Below, piece after piece: positions 42,901 to 51,316 of a stretch of 64,000 bases of DNA. Origin of the DNA: Microcaldota archaeon (GTDB taxonomy: Archaea > Micrarchaeota > Micrarchaeia > Norongarragalinales > Norongarragalinaceae); contig JACPGT010000002.1 in NCBI GenBank assembly GCA_016188965.1, positions 7,461-71,460 on the forward strand. Direction: 5' to 3'. A program made the position numbers and the translations under genes. The notes below the pieces were generated by a model. It was not told where the DNA came from and did not search any database. It saw only the letters and a list, made by a program, of their open reading frames with translations. Position 1 is the stretch's first letter, and each line of letters starts with the position of its first letter.

Positions 42901-45900
42901 GCGTCCTGCCCGTGCGCGCCGTTGACTTTTTGGTCACCGAGCCGGAAAGCGTCCTATTCAAAGGCGACACCCAGAAGGAGACCGTCACCGAATCCATCAC
43001 GCTTTCGTCACTTCTGGATGTCAAGAGCAAGGTCACCTCCACCGTCAAATGCACCGACGCCAACGGAACGGATGCCCCCGCGCCCTTCACGCTTTCGCCC
43101 AAGTCGCTGACGCTCAAGGACACGGCCACCGTGAAGCTGCAATCCAACCTGCAGGCCTTCAAGGGCCGCTGTGACGTCACGTTCGTGGCCAAAATCAACA
43201 AGGACAACATGGCCGCAAGCCTGGTGAGCGTCGATATCGAGCTCAAAGGCCCGCCGGCGGCCCATCAACTCTGCCCTACGGCACAAGCCGGCGTAAAATG
43301 CCTATCGGCATCCGAAGCCACGCCCCTGCGCTGCACCAAGACGTCCTTCCTCTGCGAGGACACGGCGCAGTCTTGCTACCAATGCAACCTCGGACCCCAG
43401 ACGTTGCCGGGCCAAATCAGCCTCTCCGTTTCCAACTATCAGAGCGACGCCACGCAGACGTACGCCATCGCTTTGGAGGACAACCCCGAGGAATGTCGTG
43501 TCGAAGGATTCACCAATAACCCTTCCACCGCGCCCTATGGGTACAACAATCCGTACGGTACGAACCCCTACGGCTACTCGACGGGCTACTCCGCGCCCAA
43601 CTCGTACTACGGCTACCGGCCCAACACCTACACGCCCTATGCGTCCAACCCGTACCAGACTCCCGGCGCGTGCATGCCCTATACCGGTTCCTACCCGTAC
43701 GGCTCCACTTACTCGCCGACGTATGCTTCGGCCTATCCTAACGGCTATGCGGCTAACAACCCCTACGCGGGCGGCGCCTATTCCGGTACGTACCCTGGTG
43801 GTGCGGTCAACCCGGCATATGCTGGCGCTTATCCTGGCGCCTACGCTGGCGGCGCAGCCAACCCGGCTTATACCGGAGCCTACCCCGGCACGTATCCGGC
43901 CACGCCGGGCATCAACCCCAGCAATGCCTTGGCCAATCCGTCCACGCCGTACGCCAATTGCCAGGCCATCATCGCCAAGCTCTCTCCGTATTGCCAGCCG
44001 TACTTCACGCAATACAGCCAGTACAATACGGACCAGAACTATTACGGCAACTCGTACCGCGACCCGTGGTCAAGCACCTTGAATCCGACGTACCCCTCGC
44101 CGGCGTCGTTCCAATACCCCCAGCAACGCCCCACGGTCAACGTCCAGGCCGACTGCACCCGCACTGAACTGCGCGTCACGGCCCAATACACCGGCGGAGA
44201 CACAAACTACGGCGGCGCACTGGGCGGCAACCAACAAGGCTATCTTTTGGTGCGCACCGGCGGCCAGACCAAACAGATTCCCATTACCGTCATCGTCCAG
44301 ACGCCCTTCAGCCCCGGCGCGTACCCCGGCACCTATCCGGGCGGCTATTACCCTGGCGGCTATCCCACCAACCAGATTCCGCCGCAATGCATCCTGGAAT
44401 ACCAGCAAGCCGTCCAAACGGCTTATACTACTGCGGCCACGGCCACTGAAGCGGGCCTGGATGACTCCGGCCTGCCGGACACCATCGACGTCTACTACAA
44501 TACGTACACGGGCCAGGGGACTTTTGAGCGGGAGTTGAAGGCGCCTGCCGGCGGCGTGCTTAGCGTCGTGAAGCCCTCGTCAGCCCAGGTCCGCATGGAC
44601 GCCTCCGGGAGCAAGATCCGTGTCAGCGTCCAATGCAAGAAAACCAAGGAAGGCGCTTTCGAATGCCCGGACAACGTGCCGTTCAAGGCCACGTGGACTT
44701 TCGCCAACCTGCAGACCGTGCAGAAAGACCGCACCATCCGCGTGAGCCAGGACGACTTCGTCCCTTCGGTTCTCCAACTGCTGGCCACGAAGGACACCAA
44801 GGACGCGGCCATGTTCGACGTTTCGACTTCGAGTGACTTTACCAAGGCCAAATGCAAGGGCCAAAGCGGAGTTCAATGCCGGCCTGCCGACGGCCAAATC
44901 AGCGCCCAGGCATCCGCGGCCATCAAGGATGGAAAACTTGAAATCCGCGACATGGATGATTACCAAATCCGCCAAATCCCGGTGCGCGCGTCCGTCATCG
45001 ACTCTTCCGTTTCCCTCAAGGCCGGTGAAGACAAGAAAATCGACTTTTCCGGCTCCTTGACCGTCACGCCCACGTGCGACGTCGTCAACGCCGAAAAAAG
45101 CGACGTCAAATCGGCAGTGGAAGTGACGTGCACGAAAGAATCCGTCAAGATCAAGGCCAAGGAAGGCGTCAGCGGCGTGCAGAAAGGCTGGATCGAATTC
45201 ACCTTCGACGATTCCGAACGCAACTACGAAAAAGTCACGCCCTCCGGATTCAAGCCCAAAGTCCAGCTCATCGTCGAGCCCAAAGACGGCGCGGCGACTA
45301 CGACCGCTATCACGCTGACGCCGCCGGCCACGCCAGCCATCGTGAAACAGGCGTTCACCATCGGATTTAAGTTCCCGGTCGGTGACGACCCGACGGCACG
45401 CAAGATCACCCTCACGCTCGTGCCGGACCAAGGCGGCGACGCCCAGAAACAACAATGGACGGTCATGGCCTCGCAGTTGACCGTCTCCGCCCAAGGCGAC
45501 GGCACTACGTCCGCCTCCTTTGACCAGCCCGGACGCGTCATCGCGCGCGCCGACGGCAAACTCGGAGGCAAGGACATCCTCGGCACCGCCGAATTCAACA
45601 TCGTCAAAGCCGAGGGCACCTCCACGGCCCCGCCCGGTCCAACGACTCCCGGCAGCGCTCCAATCACGCCCGGAAGCGGCCCCGCCCCCAGCGGGCCGAG
45701 TTCGCCGGGAGGCGGCCCTGCTACGGCGTCAGGCACCCTGAAGCTCAAGTCGTTGGCCGTGTCCATCGGAATTGACAAAACACCGGCGGACAAGAACCTC
45801 AAGATCGAAGTCAGCTTCACGGGCGACCATTCCCCGTGGAAGGCGTTCAACCTCTTTATCTTCAAAGACAAAAACAAGAAGTCCTACTCTGGCAAATTCT

Positions 45901-46841
45901 CCGGCGGCCATGTTGCTACCTCCGGAACGTCTTGGTCCAATTTCCTGTACGTCTATTCGGACATCAAGAAGTTCATGGAGGCCAACGGCGAAGCCACCTT
46001 CGTTTTGGCGGCGTATGCCGACGAAGCCCGCACGCAATCGTTGGGCCGCGTCCAGACCTCCGTCAAGGCCTCGGATTTGGGATTCACCGCTTCCACTGCC
46101 CCGTCCGCACCCGCTCCCGGCACGACTGCCTCCGCGTCAAAACGATGCACCGGTTCAGGTACGTATAAGACCTGCTGGTTATCTCCGGTCAAGGCAGAAT
46201 ACCGCTGCACTGACTGGCTGGACAACGGATTCGGTTTGTGTATTTTGGGCACTTCCGTGAATCCGGCGAAAGTCGATTTGTCCGTCAGCGGCGGGGACGG
46301 TTTATGCGGCGGTTGGGAGCAATCCAACTTTATCGGGTACCACACGGGCCAATTCGGTGGCGGATACAAGAAGTGCGGAGACATTTGGAGTTTCAAGCTT
46401 TTGGGCACTGCAACGTTTCCCGGCGTCGGCACTGTTGCCAACGTCGAAATTGCCCAACAAAAGGGGGGTTCTTCTGGAAAGGATTTGACTTCCATTCCGG
46501 GAAACCGGTGCGTCATTTCGCCGGATCGTCATACCGTCAGTTGTAAGTTAAAGCCGTGGGTTACGTCGCAGCGGTGTACCGAGACGACTGCACAAGGAGC
46601 GGCCGTGTGCGTGAATTGGATTGATGAGGCTAAGGGAACGGTTCAGCTTAAGACGATGACGGGCAACGGGCGTTGTTGGAGTGTTGATCACGGTTTACTC
46701 AGTGATACTTATGTTTATACGCCCAGCACGGCCCACATGACCGTTGGCAAAACCCAGACGTGCACCCAGGGCACGAAGTATGATGTCTCCGTCCTGGCCA
46801 TAGCTGATGGCTATGTGACGGTGACGCTGATCGATCAGTAA
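39969..46841 (+). CDS. Giant membrane-anchored surface protein (2290 aa)
   Basis: The TTG start has GGGGGG about 8 nt upstream. An N-terminal cytoplasmic stub is followed by one membrane helix (LLVPAAALAVLAVILLVAV, near residue 25). Then come at least five carboxypeptidase-regulatory/Ig-like beta-sandwich repeats (GQPVPNAALTLLAG...TSDASGQVTFKGV is the first) to about residue 560, further beta-rich domains, and a Tyr/Pro/Gly tandem-repeat tract (1184-1318). After more beta domains, a Pro/Gly linker (about 1895-1920) and a C-terminal Cys/Trp module in two copies (RCTDWLDNGFGLC, RCTETTAQGAAVC) follow. It is probably a cell-envelope stalk or adhesin. No archaeosortase tail is seen. Confidence 0.85.
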   Translation: MASFQEQYDSLMQQLEEKGIPQPRLLVPAAALAVLAVILLVAVPALLPSDVTVKFTLQSAAGQPVPNAALTLLAGQKEFSATSDASGQVTFKGVPPNQKLQLRISASGYVAETKRIGYGDERVTLTALEQPPSEISFSAQVLTDQRMPVEAASVRFTTDDGDSQLGVTDTYGEAKARMSDTQRVSVEVSKDGYKSQRRSVILADQKTVEIVLEKSAEPTPTDVPPGTQSVLVSVSDEKGSPVRGVSVQLLDEQTQSVIRAGTTDASGESRLDRINPNQAFIVSVNDPKDRYYPYSSPYALVPGAEPVTIVLNAAPESDQLVITIKDKAGNAVSDATVTAYDPRRKSYLSSIDSDASGRAALTLDVAEAYVTVYHDGFNPVALSVRNKETRSVVLESSEGKTVAVRVTVQKNLEPAPEAQVQLYSADGFPLGLPSQYTAADGTASFDVPRSASAIHAKASLEASVGESDRAVPQADLEWVIHLLPPKVPFRVRVTDAVSQKPVNGATVRFVTHAEKLTCKTQEGACQADVPTETEFHLVVDSPAYLPYQSATQLVGPNEARVQYEAKLYPKSLTQSATVQFQGFFTPSGQLLRETANAQPVQARFLVSLPSATADDRGRFSVRLAESPAPVASITAVDGTDVFFTGSDPTTACNPPESDNNSEFGQWAVFEFSKGFSGTQQVSVDFLTMPDAKAPAALWIQYDLHGLRSGVPFVHPLDVEKLQQLTALSSVSESDFCGQKSASVRLPISRDVMTCQDQYCSKAVFVTSDGRRFTSSASLPAGQAFGLDLDLIGLQAGISQVQISAPSSVQLLSLQVVGSAADTLTQSNLESADAPNSVTVSLQAAKNEKVRLHLDARAVRASALAEISIQLDDADGGQATIVRNIVITGTNRFTVAPSSASLEAGLSENLRVTVKDQFNKPVTDASVELYECDGSPINGQAIPLVGGSGGAYSVKVQPSSIGTLGIRVSQPQFVTYEECVLPVRAVDFLVTEPESVLFKGDTQKETVTESITLSSLLDVKSKVTSTVKCTDANGTDAPAPFTLSPKSLTLKDTATVKLQSNLQAFKGRCDVTFVAKINKDNMAASLVSVDIELKGPPAAHQLCPTAQAGVKCLSASEATPLRCTKTSFLCEDTAQSCYQCNLGPQTLPGQISLSVSNYQSDATQTYAIALEDNPEECRVEGFTNNPSTAPYGYNNPYGTNPYGYSTGYSAPNSYYGYRPNTYTPYASNPYQTPGACMPYTGSYPYGSTYSPTYASAYPNGYAANNPYAGGAYSGTYPGGAVNPAYAGAYPGAYAGGAANPAYTGAYPGTYPATPGINPSNALANPSTPYANCQAIIAKLSPYCQPYFTQYSQYNTDQNYYGNSYRDPWSSTLNPTYPSPASFQYPQQRPTVNVQADCTRTELRVTAQYTGGDTNYGGALGGNQQGYLLVRTGGQTKQIPITVIVQTPFSPGAYPGTYPGGYYPGGYPTNQIPPQCILEYQQAVQTAYTTAATATEAGLDDSGLPDTIDVYYNTYTGQGTFERELKAPAGGVLSVVKPSSAQVRMDASGSKIRVSVQCKKTKEGAFECPDNVPFKATWTFANLQTVQKDRTIRVSQDDFVPSVLQLLATKDTKDAAMFDVSTSSDFTKAKCKGQSGVQCRPADGQISAQASAAIKDGKLEIRDMDDYQIRQIPVRASVIDSSVSLKAGEDKKIDFSGSLTVTPTCDVVNAEKSDVKSAVEVTCTKESVKIKAKEGVSGVQKGWIEFTFDDSERNYEKVTPSGFKPKVQLIVEPKDGAATTTAITLTPPATPAIVKQAFTIGFKFPVGDDPTARKITLTLVPDQGGDAQKQQWTVMASQLTVSAQGDGTTSASFDQPGRVIARADGKLGGKDILGTAEFNIVKAEGTSTAPPGPTTPGSAPITPGSGPAPSGPSSPGGGPATASGTLKLKSLAVSIGIDKTPADKNLKIEVSFTGDHSPWKAFNLFIFKDKNKKSYSGKFSGGHVATSGTSWSNFLYVYSDIKKFMEANGEATFVLAAYADEARTQSLGRVQTSVKASDLGFTASTAPSAPAPGTTASASKRCTGSGTYKTCWLSPVKAEYRCTDWLDNGFGLCILGTSVNPAKVDLSVSGGDGLCGGWEQSNFIGYHTGQFGGGYKKCGDIWSFKLLGTATFPGVGTVANVEIAQQKGGSSGKDLTSIPGNRCVISPDRHTVSCKLKPWVTSQRCTETTAQGAAVCVNWIDEAKGTVQLKTMTGNGRCWSVDHGLLSDTYVYTPSTAHMTVGKTQTCTQGTKYDVSVLAIADGYVTVTLIDQ
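43521..43925 (+). repeat. Tyr-Pro-Gly tandem repeat tract in the giant protein
   Basis: About 135 codons encode units such as NPYG, YPGTYPGG and NPAYAGAYPGAYAGG, with the DNA itself repetitive. A second short tract (AYPGTYPGGYYPGGYP) lies at 44310-44375. Such tracts are prone to length change by slippage and recombination. Confidence 0.8.
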
Positions 46842-46902
46842 TCCTGCCTTTTTCGTTCAACCATGGCTTTTCGGAATTCGTTCTGATGAAAGGTGAGCAA
46901 GA

Positions 46903-47367
46903 ATGGAACAGACTTTCGTGTTGTTGAAGCCCGACGCGGTCCAACGCGGCTTGTTGGGAAAAATCATGACGCGCTTGGAAGACAAAGGCTTGCAGTTAGT
47001 CGGCATGAAGATGATCCTGCTGGACGACGCCTTGCTGGATGAGCATTACGCCCACCTCAAGGACAAACCGTTTTTCGGCGGCATCCAGACGTTCATGAAG
47101 TCGGCGCCTTGCGTCGCGTGCGTGTGGCAAGGAAAAGAAGCCGTTGACGTCGTCCGCGCATTGTGCGGCGTGACGAATTCGCGCAAGGCCCTTCCCGGCA
47201 CGATTCGCGGCGATTGGGGCATCAGCATGCAGGCCAATTTGATTCATGCCTCCGATTCGCTGGAAACGGCCAAAGCGGAAGTCAAGCGCTTTTTCAAGAA
47301 GGAAGAATTGTTCCACTACCACAAGTCGCTGGACCCGTTTTTGTATTCGAAAGACGAGAAATCGTGA
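46903..47367 (+). CDS. ndk: Nucleoside diphosphate kinase
   Basis: This 154-aa protein has the Ndk signature NLIHASDS, whose His is phosphorylated, together with TFVLLKPDAVQRGLLG at the N-terminus and GTIRGDWG. It balances NTP and dNTP pools by phosphate transfer. AGGTGAG lies upstream of the ATG. The dUTPase and dCMP deaminase in this window feed the same pools. Confidence 0.96.
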   Translation: MEQTFVLLKPDAVQRGLLGKIMTRLEDKGLQLVGMKMILLDDALLDEHYAHLKDKPFFGGIQTFMKSAPCVACVWQGKEAVDVVRALCGVTNSRKALPGTIRGDWGISMQANLIHASDSLETAKAEVKRFFKKEELFHYHKSLDPFLYSKDEKS

Positions 47368-47515
47368 GTGGTTACGGGCCTTTTTCGAAAGCTTATTTGC
47401 CCGCCGGTTTTCCATTCATGGGACCGGCATGACCTCTTTTTTTACCCTCGCTGGCCATCTACCCACAAAATTTATCTACCCATTTTGTCCCAACTTATTT
47501 GGAAGGCGGATGGGG

Positions 47516-47743
47516 ATGTATGTGAAACTGGACGAACGTAATCGGTTGACGTTGCCGAAAAGTGCAGCCGCATTATTTGAAAACGGGCTTGTGGCCATTA
47601 AGCGGGAAAAAAATCGCATCATTTTGGAACCTGTCGAGCGGCCTTTTGCCAAATTCAAAGGCCGGATTAAGGACAACCGCTCCATCCTCCAACTCAAACG
47701 CAAGTTGGATCAAGACATCGAAACGGGTCGTTGGGGCGTTTAG
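47516..47743 (+). CDS. AbrB-type antitoxin
   Basis: This 75-aa protein begins MYVKLDERNRLTLPKSAAAL, the swapped-hairpin AbrB/MazE pattern, and ends with a helix (ILQLKRKLDQDIETGRWGV) likely to contact the toxin. I chose the ATG at 47516 because GGAAGG is correctly spaced; ATG 47510 is also possible. The next gene starts 1 nt after its stop. Confidence 0.75.
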   Translation: MYVKLDERNRLTLPKSAAALFENGLVAIKREKNRIILEPVERPFAKFKGRIKDNRSILQLKRKLDQDIETGRWGV

Positions 47744-47744
47744 C

Positions 47745-48182
47745 GTGTACTTGGTTGAATCCGACTTGACGTACGCGTTAGCGTTGTCCGATCCTTTGTC
47801 CGACGTTGCCGAGCGGGTTTTTACTGCCGCGGCGCAAAAACGCATCGATTTATCCGTCTGTTCTCTGAGTTTCCAGGAGATGGATTCCGTCATCAAGGCC
47901 AACCAAGTGGATGTGGATGGCACTCCGGAGGATTTTTTTCAGGGCCTGGCAGAGCATTTTGCAGACTATGGCATTGCGCAAGAACCGATGCTGATGGCGG
48001 ATACGGCGCAAAGCATCCGCTTTCGGAAACGCTACGGTTTGACTTATTTCGATTCGTACCATGCCGCTTGTGCTTTCCGCGTCGGGGCGACGTTGCTCTC
48101 TTTTGACCGGGCCTACTTACGCGTCAAAGAGATTAAATACCGACATCCGGACGATTTGTTACATGAACTGGATTCCGCCTAA
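47745..48182 (+). CDS. PIN-domain toxin
   Basis: This 145-aa protein starts with GTG directly after the AbrB antitoxin. It has an early Asp (LVESDLTYALALSDPL), a mid-domain Glu (CSLSFQEMDSV) and the PIN C-terminal core YFDSYHAACAFRVGATLLSFDRAY. It is the likely RNase toxin of this pair, the third PIN-based module in the window. Confidence 0.75.
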   Translation: MYLVESDLTYALALSDPLSDVAERVFTAAAQKRIDLSVCSLSFQEMDSVIKANQVDVDGTPEDFFQGLAEHFADYGIAQEPMLMADTAQSIRFRKRYGLTYFDSYHAACAFRVGATLLSFDRAYLRVKEIKYRHPDDLLHELDSA

Positions 48183-48209
48183 CCCTTAGTGCATATTTGG
48201 TTTTACCCC

Positions 48210-48644
48210 ATGGTTACTATCAAAGTCCGCATCGAACACGGCAAGCTGCCGTTGTACATGTCCGAGCACGCCGCCGGCGCCGACGTCTGTTCGGCCAACG
48301 CCGAGCCGATTGAAATTCCGCCCAGCGGCACGGCCCTCATTCCCACCGGCATGTATTTAGAGATTCCGGAAGGCTTCGAAGTCCAAGTGCGGCCCCGCAG
48401 CGGATTGGCGTTCAAGCACGGCGTGACCATCCTCAACGCGCCGGGCACCATCGACGCGGACTACCGCGGCGAACTGAAGGTCCTGCTTATCAACCACGGC
48501 CCGGCCGCCTATTCCATCCAGCCCGGCGAACGCGTGGCGCAACTGGTCGTGGCGAAAGTCGAGAAAGCACATTTTGAGACCGCGGAGGCGTTGAAAGACT
48601 CCAAGCGGGGTCACGGCGGGTTTGGTTCGACCGGCAAAAGTTGA
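48210..48644 (+). CDS. dut: dUTP diphosphatase
   Basis: This 144-aa protein has the trimeric dUTPase motifs in order: AAGADVCSA (motif 1), [11 protein letters not shown] (2), [17 protein letters not shown] (3), [10 protein letters not shown] (4) and [10 protein letters not shown] (5). It hydrolyses dUTP to dUMP and keeps uracil out of DNA. I chose MVTIKVRI at 48210 because it begins the conserved first strand; the ORF-track start adds seven residues. Confidence 0.95.
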   Translation: MVTIKVRIEHGKLPLYMSEHAAGADVCSANAEPIEIPPSGTALIPTGMYLEIPEGFEVQVRPRSGLAFKHGVTILNAPGTIDADYRGELKVLLINHGPAAYSIQPGERVAQLVVAKVEKAHFETAEALKDSKRGHGGFGSTGKS

Positions 48645-48678
48645 GCTTCTTTATTAAGCACCATTCCCTGGTTTTTTC

Positions 48679-49269
48679 GTGGATTTCCAATACTGGTTCC
48701 GCTGGGTCCTGCAACCCCAGGCGGCGCTTGAAAAAACTGAAGCACCTTCCGATCTGTTTTCCGCATTCAAGGTTTGGGCCGTCACGGGTCTTTGGGCCGG
48801 GTTGGCATCCGGGCTTTTCGGCATTCTTGCCGGCGGCTTTTCCGGCCTTTCTGTTGCGGTCCTGTTCTTTTCACTCCTCATCGGTCCGTTGGTCTATCCC
48901 CTGGTGTACGCCGTCTTGGAAGGCATCTATTTCCTCTCTGCCCGCGCCTTGGGTGGCAAAGGCTCTTTTCGCGACCAATTCTATTTTGTCGGCCTCACGG
49001 CGCGGCCCATTTTGCCGGTATTGGCCTTGCTGTCCGGAATCAACCCCCTATTGTCCTTCCTCGCTTCGATGCTGGTGGGCCTTTACTGGCTGTATCCCAA
49101 GACGGTCGTGTACCGCCACGTCCACGGCTTTGACTGGTTCAAGGCCATCTTAGTCTGGCTCATTCCCAGCATCGTGCTGACGGTTCTCGGCCTGTTCCTG
49201 CTGATCCTGTTTTGCGGCCTCATCGCCGCGGCCGGTGCCGGCGCGGTTGCCGTCAACGCCACCCGTTAG
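48679..49269 (+). CDS. YIP1-family-like membrane protein
   Basis: This 196-aa protein has about five membrane helices with Pro/Gly-rich loops (GPLVYPLVYAVLEGIYFLSARALGGKGSF, FVGLTARPILPVL), a pattern typical of the Yip1/YIP-like domain in prokaryotes. A TATA-like TTTATTAAG at 48649-48657 lies about 26 nt ahead of the GTG start, suggesting a leaderless transcript. Function unknown; membrane-protein trafficking is only the eukaryotic analogy. Confidence 0.6.
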   Translation: MDFQYWFRWVLQPQAALEKTEAPSDLFSAFKVWAVTGLWAGLASGLFGILAGGFSGLSVAVLFFSLLIGPLVYPLVYAVLEGIYFLSARALGGKGSFRDQFYFVGLTARPILPVLALLSGINPLLSFLASMLVGLYWLYPKTVVYRHVHGFDWFKAILVWLIPSIVLTVLGLFLLILFCGLIAAAGAGAVAVNATR

Positions 49270-49314
49270 TCTTGGTTTTGGCTTTCAAAATCCTTAAAAG
49301 TCCCTTCCGGCCCA

Positions 49315-49908
49315 ATGAAATCAACGATTGTTAACTCGGGTGGATTTGCGTTTATGACCGTCACCAAAGACATGCTCATCGGCGAAGTGGTGCAGAACTA
49401 TCCGGACGCCGTGGACATCATGCTCAAGAACGGCTTCCACTGCGTAGGCTGCCATGTGTCGCCGTTCGAGACCATCGAACAGGGCGCCAAAGGCCACGGC
49501 TTTACGGACCAACAGGTTACTGACCTGATGGAGGAAATCAACGCCAAAATCGCCCACAACCCCATCGTCATCAAACCGGAAGCCGCGCCTGCCCACTTGA
49601 CGGACGCCGCGGCGACCAAATTGAAGTCTTTGATGCAGGCCGAAGGAAAGACCGGCATGGGCTTGCGCATCAATTTGGTCGGCGGCGGATGCGCCGGCAA
49701 CTCGTACGAGATGGACTTCGACAATCCGGATCCGCAGAACGACCGCGTTTTCGAAAGCCACGGTTTGAAGATCTTCTACCACAACTCGCTGCATGACCAA
49801 GTCAAGGGCATCGAGATCCACTACCGTGACGCCTTGAACGGCGGCGGCTTCACCATGCGCAACCCCAACGCCCACGCCTCGTGCGGCTGCGGCAAGAGCT
49901 TCAGTTAA
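49315..49908 (+). CDS. DUF1858-IscA/HesB fusion, iron-sulfur carrier
   Basis: This 197-aa protein joins two domains. Residues 14-75 are DUF1858-like (MLIGEVVQNYPDAVDIMLKN followed by FHCVGCHVSPFETI). Residues 95-197 are an A-type Fe-S carrier with the three ligands in GGGCAGNSYE and the C-terminal CGCG (ASCGCGKSF). It probably receives and delivers Fe-S clusters, for instance to aconitase. A TATA-like CCTTAAAAG about 25 nt ahead places the transcript start at the ATG at 49315. Confidence 0.85.
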   Translation: MKSTIVNSGGFAFMTVTKDMLIGEVVQNYPDAVDIMLKNGFHCVGCHVSPFETIEQGAKGHGFTDQQVTDLMEEINAKIAHNPIVIKPEAAPAHLTDAAATKLKSLMQAEGKTGMGLRINLVGGGCAGNSYEMDFDNPDPQNDRVFESHGLKIFYHNSLHDQVKGIEIHYRDALNGGGFTMRNPNAHASCGCGKSFS

Positions 49909-49947
49909 AGCCGCTTCTGCCATCGTCATGATGGGAGGAAAAAACGC

Positions 49948-50391
49948 ATGACGGAAAAGCTTCAAGCCGGCGACAAAGCCCCGTTGTTCAAGCTCAAGGA
50001 CCCATCCGGAAAGACCCGCACGCCCACGGACGTGCCCAAACTCGTCCTGTACTTCTATCCCAAGGACTTCACGCCCGGTTGCACCATCCAAATCGGAGAT
50101 TTTTCCAAGGAATACTCCGCTTTCAAGGCCAATGGTTACGAGATTTACGGCGTGAGCCCGGATTCGGTCGAATCGCACCAGAAGTTCTGCGACGCATTCA
50201 AGGCACCGTACCCGCTGCTATCCGATCCGGATGCTGCGGTCGCTAAGCAATACGGTGCATGGGGCAACAAAGGTGTCTTCGGTTTCGGCATCATCCGCTC
50301 CACCTTCGTCATCGAAAACGGCATACTCGCGCAAGTGCATTACAAGGTCAATCCCGTCAACCACGCGCATGCGCTGTTGCAAAGCATTTAA
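49948..50391 (+). CDS. Peroxiredoxin, BCP/AhpC-TSA type
   Basis: This 147-aa protein has the peroxidatic Cys in FTPGCTIQIGDF and the conserved Arg/Trp region downstream. The usual BCP resolving Cys five residues later (TPGCTxEAC) is missing. A second Cys occurs later in HQKFCDAFKAP, so it is either 1-Cys or an atypical 2-Cys enzyme. It reduces peroxides with a thioredoxin-like donor. GGAGG lies upstream of its ATG, 40 nt after the DUF1858-IscA gene, so the two probably form an operon. Confidence 0.9.
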   Translation: MTEKLQAGDKAPLFKLKDPSGKTRTPTDVPKLVLYFYPKDFTPGCTIQIGDFSKEYSAFKANGYEIYGVSPDSVESHQKFCDAFKAPYPLLSDPDAAVAKQYGAWGNKGVFGFGIIRSTFVIENGILAQVHYKVNPVNHAHALLQSI

Positions 50392-50481
50392 CTTGCCGCT
50401 CCTGCTTTTGGCCTAGTTCGCGCCCTTTTTCGAAAAAGGAAGCCAAGTGACGTTGCGTTGCTTTGGGGTTCTTCCGCGTCT

Positions 50482-51153
50482 TCAGCGCCGCTTGCGTTCG
50501 CCGGACAGCACGTGGGTGTGCACCCAGCCGGCCACGACGCCGCCCAGCAACGGGCCGATCCAGTAGACGGCTTGCGTGGCCCAGTATCCGGACGCCAAGG
50601 CGGGCCCGAAGGCGCGCGCCGGGTTCATCGCCGCGCCCGTCAAGGGGCCGCCGACCAGGATGTCAAAGACCAGGACCATGCCGATGGCCAGGCCGTAGAT
50701 GTTCGCCGGCGCGCGGCTGTCCACCGCCACGCTGAAGACGACGAAGACCAGGAAGAACGTGAGGATGGCCTCCAGGACGATGCCTTGAATCAATCCGATG
50801 CCTGACAGATCCGGCACGCCCAGATGCGCCGGCGCGGTTGGGAATATGAATAGCAGGACGAACGACGCTACGGCGGCGCCTGCCAGTTGGGATAAGACGT
50901 AGAGCGCCGCCTTTTGTGACTCGATTTTGCGGTTGACCCACAAGGCGGCGGTGACGGCGGGGTTGACGTGCCCGCCGGAGACGTGGCCCGTGGCGTAAAC
51001 CATACACATGAGCACCATGCCATGCGCCAGGGCGATGCCCACAAGGCCCAACGCCCCGTTCGTGACGGTATTCATGATGACGGCGCCGGCCCCGATGAAT
51101 ACGAGGCCGAACGTGGCGATGAACTCGGCAAAATAAGCGGCGTACTCCCTCAC
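50482..51153 (-). CDS. Aquaporin/MIP-family channel
   Basis: This 223-aa protein has six membrane helices and the two half-helix motifs HVNPAVTAALW and MNPARAFGPAL. It conducts water or small neutral solutes. I chose the GTG at 51153 (MREYAAYFAEF) because GGGGGAG lies 6 nt upstream; the ORF-track ATG at 51186 adds 11 residues and is also possible. It is convergent with the peroxiredoxin gene. Confidence 0.92.
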   Translation of the reverse strand: MREYAAYFAEFIATFGLVFIGAGAVIMNTVTNGALGLVGIALAHGMVLMCMVYATGHVSGGHVNPAVTAALWVNRKIESQKAALYVLSQLAGAAVASFVLLFIFPTAPAHLGVPDLSGIGLIQGIVLEAILTFFLVFVVFSVAVDSRAPANIYGLAIGMVLVFDILVGGPLTGAAMNPARAFGPALASGYWATQAVYWIGPLLGGVVAGWVHTHVLSGERKRR

Positions 51154-51316
51154 ACGATCTCCCCCGATGGAACGGTTTGAATCCATTCAGCCTGCTTCCT
51201 GGATTTAAATCCCCGCGAATTTCAAAAACGCCGTTTTGCCTTCTTTCCGATCACAAACACCGTTATGGCGCCGCCTCTGCCAATGCTTAAAGCGTTTTCC
51301 GGCCACACGCTAGAGC

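Noticed and set aside
43521-43925. Possible CRISPR-like array
   Set aside because: The repeats are in frame, degenerate and encode Tyr/Pro/Gly units without unique spacers. No cas gene is in the window.
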